NCBI GenBank assembly: GCA_963737545.1
Contig: CAVTTH010000003.1
Coordinates: forward strand, 682,001-746,000
DNA: 64,000 bases
Origin: CAVTTH01 sp963737545
GTDB taxonomy: Bacteria > Verrucomicrobiota > Verrucomicrobiia > Chthoniobacterales > UBA10450
Direction: 5' to 3'
Shown here: piece by piece, positions 19,078-25,544 of the stretch
Position numbering within the stretch: position 1 is the first letter of the stretch
How the letters are laid out: each line of letters starts with the position of its first letter
Notes under the pieces: model-generated
Seen by the model: the letters and a program-made list of their open reading frames with translations, nothing else
What the model was told of the DNA's origin: nothing
Databases searched by the model: none
Program-made: the position numbers and the translations under genes

Positions 19078-19388
19078 TGCAGGAAGTCCGTTTGAATCGC
19101 CGAATCCGCGATTGCGTAATCATTTAGCAGGGGTTCATCGAGATCCGCGTCGGCGCTGATTTGCCGGTAAGCCGCGACAGTCGCCATGAGCGAGACAGCC
19201 ACAGCCGCAATCGCCGCGTTGCGGACCAGCCGCGCGAGCGCGTTTGCTTCGCTCGATCGTCCCGTATCCGCACGCCAGAGCGCGACGACGCGGGTCGCGA
19301 ATCCGAAAGGCGCTTCCGTTAGGGACTCGTCAGGCGCTGCGGCCGCCGAGCGCAGCAGCCGATCAAGATGAGAATCAAGGTTCGACAC
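19074..19388 (-). CDS. Small single-pass membrane protein, probable anti-sigma factor
   Basis: The 104-residue protein has a soluble N-terminal half (MSNLDSHLDRLLRSAAA...), one central hydrophobic segment (NAAIAAVAVSLMATVAAY) and a short outer tail. It starts 2 bp after the ECF sigma gene and overlaps the Spy-like gene by 4 bp. Position, size and topology are those of an anti-sigma factor. No zinc-binding HxxxCxxC motif is present, so the role is inferred from context only. Confidence 0.6.
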   Translation of the reverse strand: MSNLDSHLDRLLRSAAAAPDESLTEAPFGFATRVVALWRADTGRSSEANALARLVRNAAIAAVAVSLMATVAAYRQISADADLDEPLLNDYAIADSAIQTDFLQ

Positions 19389-19390
19389 GT

Positions 19391-19966
19391 CTATTCTCCC
19401 GATAAAATCTTCATCTGTCGTTTCATTTTTTGCCGGGCGCGATGGGCGCGCACCTTTACCAGTGACCCACTCCAGCCGGTGATCTTTTGAATTTCCGCGA
19501 CCGAACGCTGTTGCAGATATAACATGTCGATGACCAAACGCTCCGTCGGTTTGAGAGCGGTCATGAGCTTCTCGACCAGGTCACGCGCGGCAAATTTCTG
19601 GTCGTGCGACAATTCGTCTGTCTCCGCGGCCATGTTTTCCAGCATCGCGCTCTGTTCTTCACTCAAGTCGGCGTGGCGCAATTCGGGCCGGGCTTTCTCC
19701 GCCTGGATTTGATTGATGCAGGTGTTAATCGCGATACGCGAGACCCAGTGCTCGAGCGGCACCTTGCCCGAGTACTGCGGCAGTTTTTGAAGTATCTTAA
19801 TGAAAATCATCTGACAAAGGTCGTCCTCCTCCGTCCGCCGGGGGCGGTGTGCGCGCACCAGTTTCGCCACCAGAGGATAAAGCTGCTCGACCAATCCTCG
19901 GGCTGCCTCATCATCGTGCCGAAGCGCCCCTTCCACCATCGCGCGGACACCCGCTTCTTCATCCAT
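19391..19966 (-). CDS. ECF RNA polymerase sigma factor
   Basis: A sigma-70 family protein of about 190 residues. Region 2 contains EEDDLCQMIFIKILQKLPQY and EHWVSRIAINTCINQ. Region 4 is LKPTERLVIDMLYLQQRSVA, continuing with EIQKITGWSGSLVKVRAHRA. The ATG at 19966 is preferred over the upstream in-frame GTG at 19984, because a predicted -10 element at 19997-20001 would place GTG at the very 5' end of the RNA. It heads an operon with a probable anti-sigma factor and a Spy-like protein. A matching motif faces the divergent spy-like gene, so autoregulation of both directions is likely. Confidence 0.88.
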   Translation of the reverse strand: MDEEAGVRAMVEGALRHDDEAARGLVEQLYPLVAKLVRAHRPRRTEEDDLCQMIFIKILQKLPQYSGKVPLEHWVSRIAINTCINQIQAEKARPELRHADLSEEQSAMLENMAAETDELSHDQKFAARDLVEKLMTALKPTERLVIDMLYLQQRSVAEIQKITGWSGSLVKVRAHRARQKMKRQMKILSGE

Positions 19967-19996
19967 GTCCACCGGAGCGCGCACACACTGTTGGAT

Positions 19997-20025
19997 ATGA
20001 CAGAGCCAGACCTTGGCTGGTTACA
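19997..20025 (-). promoter_or_regulatory. Predicted ECF promoter of the sigma operon
   Basis: On the minus strand: TGTAACC (20025-20019), a 17-nt spacer, then GTCAT (20001-19997). The same two boxes with the same spacing face the opposite way at 20103-20131. Boxes and spacing were counted by eye. Confidence 0.5.
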
Positions 20026-20102
20026 AAAATAATCCGCACGAGGTGGAACGAGCAGTCCGTTGCTCGTTGATCGCGGTCTCTCCCCCGCCGCGGGAAAAAA
20101 TC

Positions 20103-20131
20103 TGTAACCGGAATGTTTCCTTCGCGGTCAT
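20103..20131 (+). promoter_or_regulatory. Predicted ECF promoter of the spy-like gene
   Basis: TGTAACC (20103-20109), a 17-nt spacer and GTCAT (20127-20131) lie about 56 bp before the spy-like ATG. This matches the motif ahead of the divergent ECF sigma operon. Confidence 0.5.
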
Positions 20132-20187
20132 CCATTCTTGAACAGACGCGGCAATCGCGCTGAGTAAACCAGGAACAAACCAAAACT

Positions 20188-20595
20188 ATGAAAAGAAAAA
20201 TTATTGCGCTCTCCGCTGTGTGCTCACTGGCGCTCAGCGCGCTCTCCTTCGCTCAAACTCCTTCCGATCCCGCCGAGGGCGGGGGCGGTCGGCATTGGCA
20301 CCACGGCAAAGGCATGCATGAATGGGGAAACCCTCTTGGTCATTTGACCGAAAAATTGGATCTGACCGCTGATCAGAAAGCGAAAGTGCAACCGATAGTT
20401 GATGCGGCGACGCCACAGATCACCGCCATCCATCAGGAAGCAATGCAAAAAGCCAAAGCCGTCATGGATAACACCATGGCGCAGATTCGCCCGCTGCTCA
20501 CCCCAGAACAGGCGAAGAAGCTCGATGCGATGAAACAGGCGCACGAGAAAATGCGCGAAGCCCGCAAGGAAATGCGCGAAGCCACTGAGCAGTAA
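20188..20595 (+). CDS. Spy/CpxP-family periplasmic protein
   Basis: A 135-residue secreted protein. The signal peptide is MKRKIIALSAVCSLALSALSFA. A His/Gly-rich stretch (RHWHHGKGMHEWG) that could bind metal follows. Two helical LTxxQ segments come next (KLDLTADQKAKVQPIVD and LLTPEQAKKLDAMKQ), and the tail is strongly charged. Spy-type proteins are dimeric periplasmic chaperones induced by envelope stress. It is divergent from the ECF sigma operon, shares that operon's candidate promoter motif, and is followed by a strong terminator. It is therefore probably the main target of this sigma factor. Confidence 0.85.
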   Translation: MKRKIIALSAVCSLALSALSFAQTPSDPAEGGGGRHWHHGKGMHEWGNPLGHLTEKLDLTADQKAKVQPIVDAATPQITAIHQEAMQKAKAVMDNTMAQIRPLLTPEQAKKLDAMKQAHEKMREARKEMREATEQ

Positions 20596-20619
20596 ACTTC
20601 GGTGGTAGTGAAACAGGTA

Positions 20620-20656
20620 CGGCGGCGATCAAAAGATCGCCGCCGTTTCCGTTTTT
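20620..20656 (+). terminator. Rho-independent terminator after the spy-like gene
   Basis: A perfect 11-bp stem (cggcggcgatc / gatcgccgccg) with an aaaa loop is followed by tttccgttttt. It ends 25-60 bp after the spy-like stop. Confidence 0.85.
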
Positions 20657-20661
20657 GTAGC

Positions 20662-21186
20662 TTATAAACCTTCGGGGTGTCTGGCGACGAAACCGTTCGG
20701 CGGGCGATAAGTCGTTTGCCACCGTGGTGCCATCCGATCGGAACGGCTGTGCCAGGCCGTCGTGTCCAGACGCATTCCCGCGATCACGGCAAAGGCGTGA
20801 CCATCGCGCGCATATACAGTGATCCATTTCCCGGGGCCGCCGCTGCCAAATCGACGCAATTCTCCGGAACTCATCGGTGACTTCACCAACCCCGCGGCTC
20901 CCAGGATATAAGAGACGGTCCCCGAACAATCATAGCCAGAGTCGTAGAAGGACCGATGGCCCCCGCCATACCGGTAAGGGCATTTGCAAAGTTGATTGGC
21001 GGCCCAGATCGCTCGTTTCACCGCCGGCGGAGCAGAAGTGGGCGCCCAGGCCAATCCGTAACGAAGACGAGCAGAATTTCCGGGGGTTGTCGGTCCCGCG
21101 GCGGGAAATGAATTCGGCCGGGCCGAGGACAGGCAAAGGGCTAGCGCACCCACACCAAAAAAAATCCTCAGCCTCGCTGGATTCAT
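20662..21186 (-). CDS. Secreted NlpC/P60-like (CHAP-type) hydrolase domain protein
   Basis: From the ATG at 21186 (signal LRIFFGVGALALCLSSA) the product has about 174 residues. The core contains VKRAIWAANQL, YRYGGGHRSFYDSGYDCSG with the predicted catalytic Cys, and GHAFAVIAGMRLDTT with the His. These are the usual NlpC/P60 positions for peptidoglycan endopeptidases. The C-terminus GFVARHPEGL matches a paralogue at 47242-48033 almost exactly (GFVARHPAGA). It probably acts on the cell wall or on a related amide bond in the periplasm. An upstream in-frame ATG at 21213 is possible. Confidence 0.75.
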   Translation of the reverse strand: MNPARLRIFFGVGALALCLSSARPNSFPAAGPTTPGNSARLRYGLAWAPTSAPPAVKRAIWAANQLCKCPYRYGGGHRSFYDSGYDCSGTVSYILGAAGLVKSPMSSGELRRFGSGGPGKWITVYARDGHAFAVIAGMRLDTTAWHSRSDRMAPRWQTTYRPPNGFVARHPEGL

Positions 21187-21375
21187 GATGTTCTTTACGT
21201 CAGCTCCTGCCATGCCTCCGACGCGCCTATTCGCGAAAATGAACAGTCTGGCAAAACGAAAATGGCGTTCGCATCCGAATGAAGGCGTTGTTATAAAGCA
21301 GGAGACTTCAGCGCGTCAAGGAACGACCTAAAGTGGTCGATCGGCACGAGGGAGGTGTGATATATTCTCGTCGCC

Positions 21376-21999
21376 ATGCGCCTCTTCGCATTCGGTTTTG
21401 CCGCGGCCGCCGCTACGGTCCTCGCGACGGACGAGCTGCCGCAAGAGGTTCCCAGTGATGCGCTGGACATCGAGCCGCCGTTGTTGATCAAGGAGGGACC
21501 AAGGCAACGATCGCCGGAATCGGCCAATTCGTCTGCCTCTGAACCTGAGGTACCGGTGTTGGAAGCGAAAGTGGAGAGAGCGAAAAAGAGCGCTGCCGGC
21601 GCGGAACGCCTCTACAAAATTGGCGTGCTTGCAAAAGTGGAGGCGGAGCAGCGAGCACTTAGGGTCGTGCAATTGCAATCGGAGCTGGAGCGCGCCCGTT
21701 TGGCCGAGGCGAAGAAGGAAGCGGCCAAACAGCAGAGCCGCTTCCAGGCGGGTGAGATCTCGAAGACTGAACTTGAAGCAACGGAAGCGGCTCTGGTCGA
21801 GACTTTGACGATGGCCCAGAAGGCATCGCTGAAGAAGGAGAATGCGGAATTGGATGCGGCACTACTTAATCTTCATCGTCAGGAGAAGCTCCTCGCTCTG
21901 GGCAGTGGCCGGAAATCCGCCGTGAATCGCGCGGAAGAGAAAGTAGCTGCGCTCAAGCGCCAACGGAGCGAAGAAGCCGCTGCGCCGCCGGATGATTGA
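21376..21999 (+). CDS. Secreted coiled-coil protein with TolC/OEP-like repeats
   Basis: The 207-residue product has an N-terminal export signal (MRLFAFGFAAAAATVLA), a Pro/Ser-rich linker and a long Ala/Glu/Lys coiled coil. Two stretches look like the repeated helices of outer-membrane efflux proteins: ERLYKIGVLAKVEAEQRAL and SRFQAGEISKTELEATEAAL. No beta-barrel part is present. It stands alone between convergent/divergent neighbours. It may be a fragment of, or derived from, a TolC-like helix pair, or a periplasmic spacer; function unknown. Confidence 0.65.
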   Translation: MRLFAFGFAAAAATVLATDELPQEVPSDALDIEPPLLIKEGPRQRSPESANSSASEPEVPVLEAKVERAKKSAAGAERLYKIGVLAKVEAEQRALRVVQLQSELERARLAEAKKEAAKQQSRFQAGEISKTELEATEAALVETLTMAQKASLKKENAELDAALLNLHRQEKLLALGSGRKSAVNRAEEKVAALKRQRSEEAAAPPDD

Positions 22000-22097
22000 T
22001 CGATACGATTTCCGACGCAAACCGGTTAAACGTGAACTATTAACCTGTCGGGAATGCGCCGCACCAGCCGAATCAACGCACTATTCGTTAGGTAACC

Positions 22098-22808
22098 ATG
22101 ATTTCGTTCATTGTCCCGGCCTTTAACGAAGAACACGAGCTGCCGGCATCGCTGGAAGCGATACGAGTCGCGGCGGCAGCTGCGGAACGGCCTTTTGAAA
22201 TCATCGTGGTGGATGATGCCTCAACCGATACGACCGCCGAGATCGCGCGGCGCGCTGGCGCGCGTGTGGTGCCGGTGAACTACCGCCACATCGCAGCCGT
22301 GCGAAATGCGGGCGGGCGCGCGGCGGAGAGCGATACTCTGTTTTTTGTCGATGCTGATACACGCATCCGGCCAGGGCACATAACCGGGGCGCTCGCCGCA
22401 CTCAAGGCCGGTTATTCCGGCGGTGGAGCGCGTCTGACCGCGGCCGGCCCGATTCCATTTTGGGGTCGCATTTTCCTTCGGATCTTTTGCACGCTTTACT
22501 TCGCAATGAATTTAGGCGCGGGCGCGTTTCTTTTCACCACGCGCCAGAATTTTTTCACCATTGGTGGATTCGACGAACAATTTTTCGCCGGCGAGGAAGT
22601 TTATTTTACCATGGCTTTGAAGAAACTCGGACGTTTCAAACTCCTGCGTGAACCGATCGTGACCTCCGGCCGGAAGCTTCGCCTGTATTCGGGGCTAGCC
22701 GTCGTGGGGCGATTGTTCTGGCTCATGCTCCGCGGGCCGGCGTCTGTCCGTTCGCGTGCGAAGCTCGGCCTCTGGTATGATGGCAAGCGAGAAAGGCCGA
22801 TCGGTTGA
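22098..22808 (+). CDS. GT2 family glycosyltransferase
   Basis: A 236-residue GT-A enzyme. It has FIVPAFNEEHELPASLEAI, IIVVDDASTDTTAEIARRAG (nucleotide binding), LFFVDADTRIRPGH (metal-binding DxD) and GGFDEQFFAGEEVYFTMALK (acceptor side, ED-like motif). A hydrophobic stretch near IFLRIFCTLYFAMN suggests membrane association. It overlaps the following acetyltransferase by 4 bp and forms a small operon with it and a cupin gene. Donor and acceptor sugars are unknown. Confidence 0.85.
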   Translation: MISFIVPAFNEEHELPASLEAIRVAAAAAERPFEIIVVDDASTDTTAEIARRAGARVVPVNYRHIAAVRNAGGRAAESDTLFFVDADTRIRPGHITGALAALKAGYSGGGARLTAAGPIPFWGRIFLRIFCTLYFAMNLGAGAFLFTTRQNFFTIGGFDEQFFAGEEVYFTMALKKLGRFKLLREPIVTSGRKLRLYSGLAVVGRLFWLMLRGPASVRSRAKLGLWYDGKRERPIG

Positions 22809-23299
22809 AAAAGAAAATTGCTCGGCGTGAGAAGCCGAGCTGCAAAATTTCAGTGGCAAGAACTCCGGCCCAAATCGCGCGGTGCCATGCGGTCATGCGC
22901 GAATTGCGACCGAAATTCCAACGACGAGATCGATTTGTGGAGCGCGTCAGACGACAACAACGCGGCGGTTACATGCTGGCGTTCGTGGAATCCGAAGGCG
23001 AGATCCGCGCGGTAGCTGGTTATCGTATTCTGGAATCATTGTTTTCCGGCCGATTCATGTACGTGGATGATCTGGTCACGCGCCCGACCGATCGCTCCGC
23101 CGGATACGGTGGCAAACTGCTCGATTGGCTGGCGGAACAAGCGCACGCGCAGCGTTGCGAAAACTTTGAGCTCGACTCCGGCGTGCAACGTTTTGACGCA
23201 CACCGCTTTTATTTTAAGAAGAGGCTGAGAATTTCTTCGTATCATTTTGCCATGAGCTTGAGCGACCACAATTCAAAAGATAGGAAACGCAACCTATGA
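22805..23299 (+). CDS. GNAT-family N-acetyltransferase
   Basis: A TTG start at 22805 overlaps the upstream stop. The 164-residue protein shows the GNAT core: AGYRILESL (beta 4), MYVDDLVTRPTDRSAGYGG (acetyl-CoA-binding loop variant), KLLDWLAEQAHAQRC and ELDSGVQRFDAHRFYFKKRL. The last motif is typical of acetyltransferases annotated as acting on small molecules or antibiotics. It is linked by 4-bp overlaps to a GT2 gene upstream and a cupin downstream. The substrate cannot be predicted. Confidence 0.8.
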   Translation: MKKKIARREKPSCKISVARTPAQIARCHAVMRELRPKFQRRDRFVERVRRQQRGGYMLAFVESEGEIRAVAGYRILESLFSGRFMYVDDLVTRPTDRSAGYGGKLLDWLAEQAHAQRCENFELDSGVQRFDAHRFYFKKRLRISSYHFAMSLSDHNSKDRKRNL

Positions 23300-23640
23300 A
23301 AAGCGAAAATCCCTGGATCGAGATTTGCCCCGGTATTAAACGCCAAACAACGACCAGCGGGAAAGCGATGTATCAAATGACCGCGCGGCTCGATGCCGGC
23401 AGCAAGATGTCGGAACATCAGCATCCGCAGGAACAGATCGTCCACATCCTAAGCGGGCGGATGAAATTGATTGTTGATGGAACGCCTCACGAAATGAGGA
23501 CCGGCGATTCGTTTTATCTCGCGAGTCACGTTCCGCACGGCGTCGAGACAATCGAGGAGACACGTGTGCTCGATACCTTCAGTCCGCCTCGCGACGAATA
23601 TCTCGCGATTGACGAGGCAAATCGTCAGCGTGTGCCATAA
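23296..23640 (+). CDS. Single-domain cupin protein
   Basis: A 114-residue cupin barrel. Motif 1 reads SEHQHPQEQIVHILSGRMKL, with the metal-binding His/His/Glu. Motif 2 is GDSFYLASHVPHGVET, with the last His. Such proteins bind a divalent metal and may act as isomerase, dioxygenase or sensor. The ATG overlaps the acetyltransferase stop (ATGA). Specific activity is not predictable. Confidence 0.85.
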   Translation: MKSENPWIEICPGIKRQTTTSGKAMYQMTARLDAGSKMSEHQHPQEQIVHILSGRMKLIVDGTPHEMRTGDSFYLASHVPHGVETIEETRVLDTFSPPRDEYLAIDEANRQRVP

Positions 23641-23751
23641 CCGTGGCCAACCTGACGGAGGCCCCGAGCGACGCTGCGAGAGAGTTTCCACAAATATGGT
23701 GGCGTTCTACTTGACCATCATGATAGCCTCGCGGGCTAAAGGAGAAAAACT

Positions 23752-24009
23752 ATGTTACACATCATCTGGTCCATCATTATCGGCGCTGTCATCGGTGGCG
23801 TGGCTGAATTTCTGGTTCCGGGCACTCAGAATCTCGGCTTTTGGAAATGCGCACTTCTGGGCATCGGCGGATCGATCGTCGGCGGTTTGATCGGGCGTTT
23901 GTTTTCGAAACCGGCCCCGGGCTCTTCGTTTCACCCGGCCGGTCTCATCATGTCGATCATCTGCGCGGTGGTCCTCCTTTTCCTCTGGGGGAAATTTAAT
24001 CCAATTTAA
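23752..24009 (+). CDS. GlsB/YeaQ/YmgE-family small membrane protein
   Basis: This 85-residue, very hydrophobic protein has three membrane segments separated by Gly-rich turns (GAVIGGVAEFLVPG, CALLGIGGSIVGGLIGR, GLIMSIICAVVLLFLWG). This is the pattern of transglycosylase-associated/GlsB family proteins linked to general stress responses. A good purine-rich ribosome-binding site (aaaggagaa) lies 7-8 nt upstream of the ATG. Confidence 0.9.
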   Translation: MLHIIWSIIIGAVIGGVAEFLVPGTQNLGFWKCALLGIGGSIVGGLIGRLFSKPAPGSSFHPAGLIMSIICAVVLLFLWGKFNPI

Positions 24010-24042
24010 TCCCTGAACCGGCCCCCGAAGACGCGTGATTTC

Positions 24043-24447
24043 GTGAGCGACGCCGAGGTCGAGGCTCTCGTCGCAGCGTTCGAATCTTCGACGATCACAC
24101 CGTCGCAATTTCCTCACACGGCGCACCTGGCGGTGGCGTTGAGCTACCTCGCGGAGATGCCGCTAGCGGAAGCAACTGCCAGAATGCGAGCATCGCTCCT
24201 CCGCTTCACGGAGTATCATGGAGTAAAGGTTTATCATGAGACGCTAACCACGTTTTGGATGCGATTGCTCGCGCATGTGGTTTCGAATGACTACGGGGGT
24301 CTGCCGCTTTGGCAGCGAATTAATGTGATTGTGGACCGATGGGGAACCGCTGCGCCGATCAAAGCGCATTATTCCGATGAGCTGATCCGTTCCGCGGCGG
24401 CGCGCCGCGAATGGGTCGCACCCGACCGGTCGCCGATACCATTTTAG
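24043..24447 (+). CDS. Conserved hypothetical helical protein
   Basis: A GTG start gives 134 residues rich in helix: PSQFPHTAHLAVALSYLAEM, ARMRASLLRFTEYHG and YHETLTTFWMRLLAHV. The spaced His residues and the phrase HTAHLAVALSYL suggest a possible metal or ligand pocket, but I cannot assign a family function. It has no signal peptide and is probably cytoplasmic. It lies 33 bp after the GlsB-like gene in the same direction. Confidence 0.65.
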   Translation: MSDAEVEALVAAFESSTITPSQFPHTAHLAVALSYLAEMPLAEATARMRASLLRFTEYHGVKVYHETLTTFWMRLLAHVVSNDYGGLPLWQRINVIVDRWGTAAPIKAHYSDELIRSAAARREWVAPDRSPIPF

Positions 24448-24497
24448 AAGATTGGAGTCGATTGCGGTGAGCCCGCGATATGGTTAACCTATCACTC

Positions 24498-25001
24498 ATG
24501 AAGAAACTAATTTTCCTCCTGGTGGCCGGCTCGCTTTGTGGTGCAGTCGGAGCTTACGCGGCCGATGAAGCTGCTTTGAATCAAGCAATGCATGCGCTTG
24601 ATGCCCGGGCCAAGAGCCCTGCGGATAAGAAATTGGTGCTGACCGCCATTTCGCAACAGACGCAGGTCCCGGAGCAAACTCTCGAGAGTCAGCTGCGCGC
24701 GTCGCATCTCGGCTACGGTGAGTTGCTAACTGCCGAATCACTCGCGGTCGCAACTGGCACGAGCGTGCAGAATATTGTTGCGCGAAGAGCGAAGAGCACG
24801 GGATGGGCTGCTCTTTCAAAAGAACTCAAGATCTCTTCCGCCAGCATTGTCAGCCGGCTTCGGAACGCGGAAAAGATGGTCGAAGCTTCCCAGAGAGGCG
24901 TGGCCGCGTCCAAGGGAAACATGAAGAGCCCTAACAAGGTCGACTCGTCAAAATTGAGTGCGCCGCCGCCGGTGCCGTACCGATCGATGGGCGGTAACTA
25001 G
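24498..25001 (+). CDS. Secreted protein of unknown function (paralogue of 18186-18548)
   Basis: The start at 24498 gives a signal peptide (MKKLIFLLVAGSLCGAVGAYA) and 167 residues. The region VLTAISQQTQVPEQTLESQL continuing HLGYGELLTAESLA matches the small protein at 18186. A helical tail and Ser/Lys-rich end follow. An additional ATG at 24480 is in frame but gives a poor signal peptide. It is located just before rpsO, with no clear link to translation. Function unknown. Confidence 0.75.
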   Translation: MKKLIFLLVAGSLCGAVGAYAADEAALNQAMHALDARAKSPADKKLVLTAISQQTQVPEQTLESQLRASHLGYGELLTAESLAVATGTSVQNIVARRAKSTGWAALSKELKISSASIVSRLRNAEKMVEASQRGVAASKGNMKSPNKVDSSKLSAPPPVPYRSMGGN

Positions 25002-25086
25002 TTCGCGAGAGTCGCGCAGGCGGTGCAATGGCCATTCCGCTCCTTGCCAAAGCGGAAAGTTCATCTACAATGGCCCCTTCAAATTT

Positions 25087-25350
25087 ATGGCAGAAAGTGG
25101 CGCAACAGCAGACATGAAGGAGTTCCAGCTCCACGAGAAGGATACCGGGAGCGCAGACGTGCAGGTCGCGCTGCTCACCCGCCGGATCGCGCAGCTGACC
25201 GAACACCTCAAGGGCAATGCCAAAGATCACTCCTCGCGTCGCGGCCTCCTGAAAATGGTCGCCCAGCGCAGGAGCTTGCTCGATTATCTGAGCAAGTCGA
25301 AATCCGACCGGTATAAAAGCCTGCTCGAGAAATTGAACTTGCGGAAGTAA
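25087..25350 (+). CDS. rpsO: 30S ribosomal protein S15
   Basis: The 87-residue uS15 has FQLHEKDTGSADVQVALLTR, LTEHLKGNAKDHSSRRGLLK and MVAQRRSLLDYLSKSKSDRY, the 16S rRNA-binding helices. The start at 25087 gives the standard length; a second ATG at 25114 would shorten the N-terminal helix. It precedes pnp by 194 bp, the classic rpsO-pnp arrangement. Confidence 0.97.
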   Translation: MAESGATADMKEFQLHEKDTGSADVQVALLTRRIAQLTEHLKGNAKDHSSRRGLLKMVAQRRSLLDYLSKSKSDRYKSLLEKLNLRK

Positions 25351-25455
25351 CCGCAAGGATTTTCGGCCGGCCCTCGTCCCGTTGTTCCCCGCTCCAAGCC
25401 ATTCGTTAACCAAGAAAACCAAGCGGCAGCCAGGCCGATAGAACACCTTGAGTTT

Positions 25456-25496
25456 TAGGTTTTAGCCCCGCCGGCATCGTTCGGGGTTAAAACCTA
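25456..25496 (+). promoter_or_regulatory. Stem-loop in the rpsO-pnp spacer
   Basis: taggttttagccccg (25456-25470) and cggggttaaaaccta (25482-25496) form a 15-bp stem with one G-U type mismatch and an 11-nt loop. No T-run follows. It lies about 50 bp before the pnp start. It resembles, in position only, the RNase III/PNPase-controlled leader hairpin of enterobacterial pnp. Confidence 0.65.
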
Positions 25497-25544
25497 CAAA
25501 ACAGGGTGACCGGCCTGGGTTTCGCACATCCAGAAAGCAGCAGT

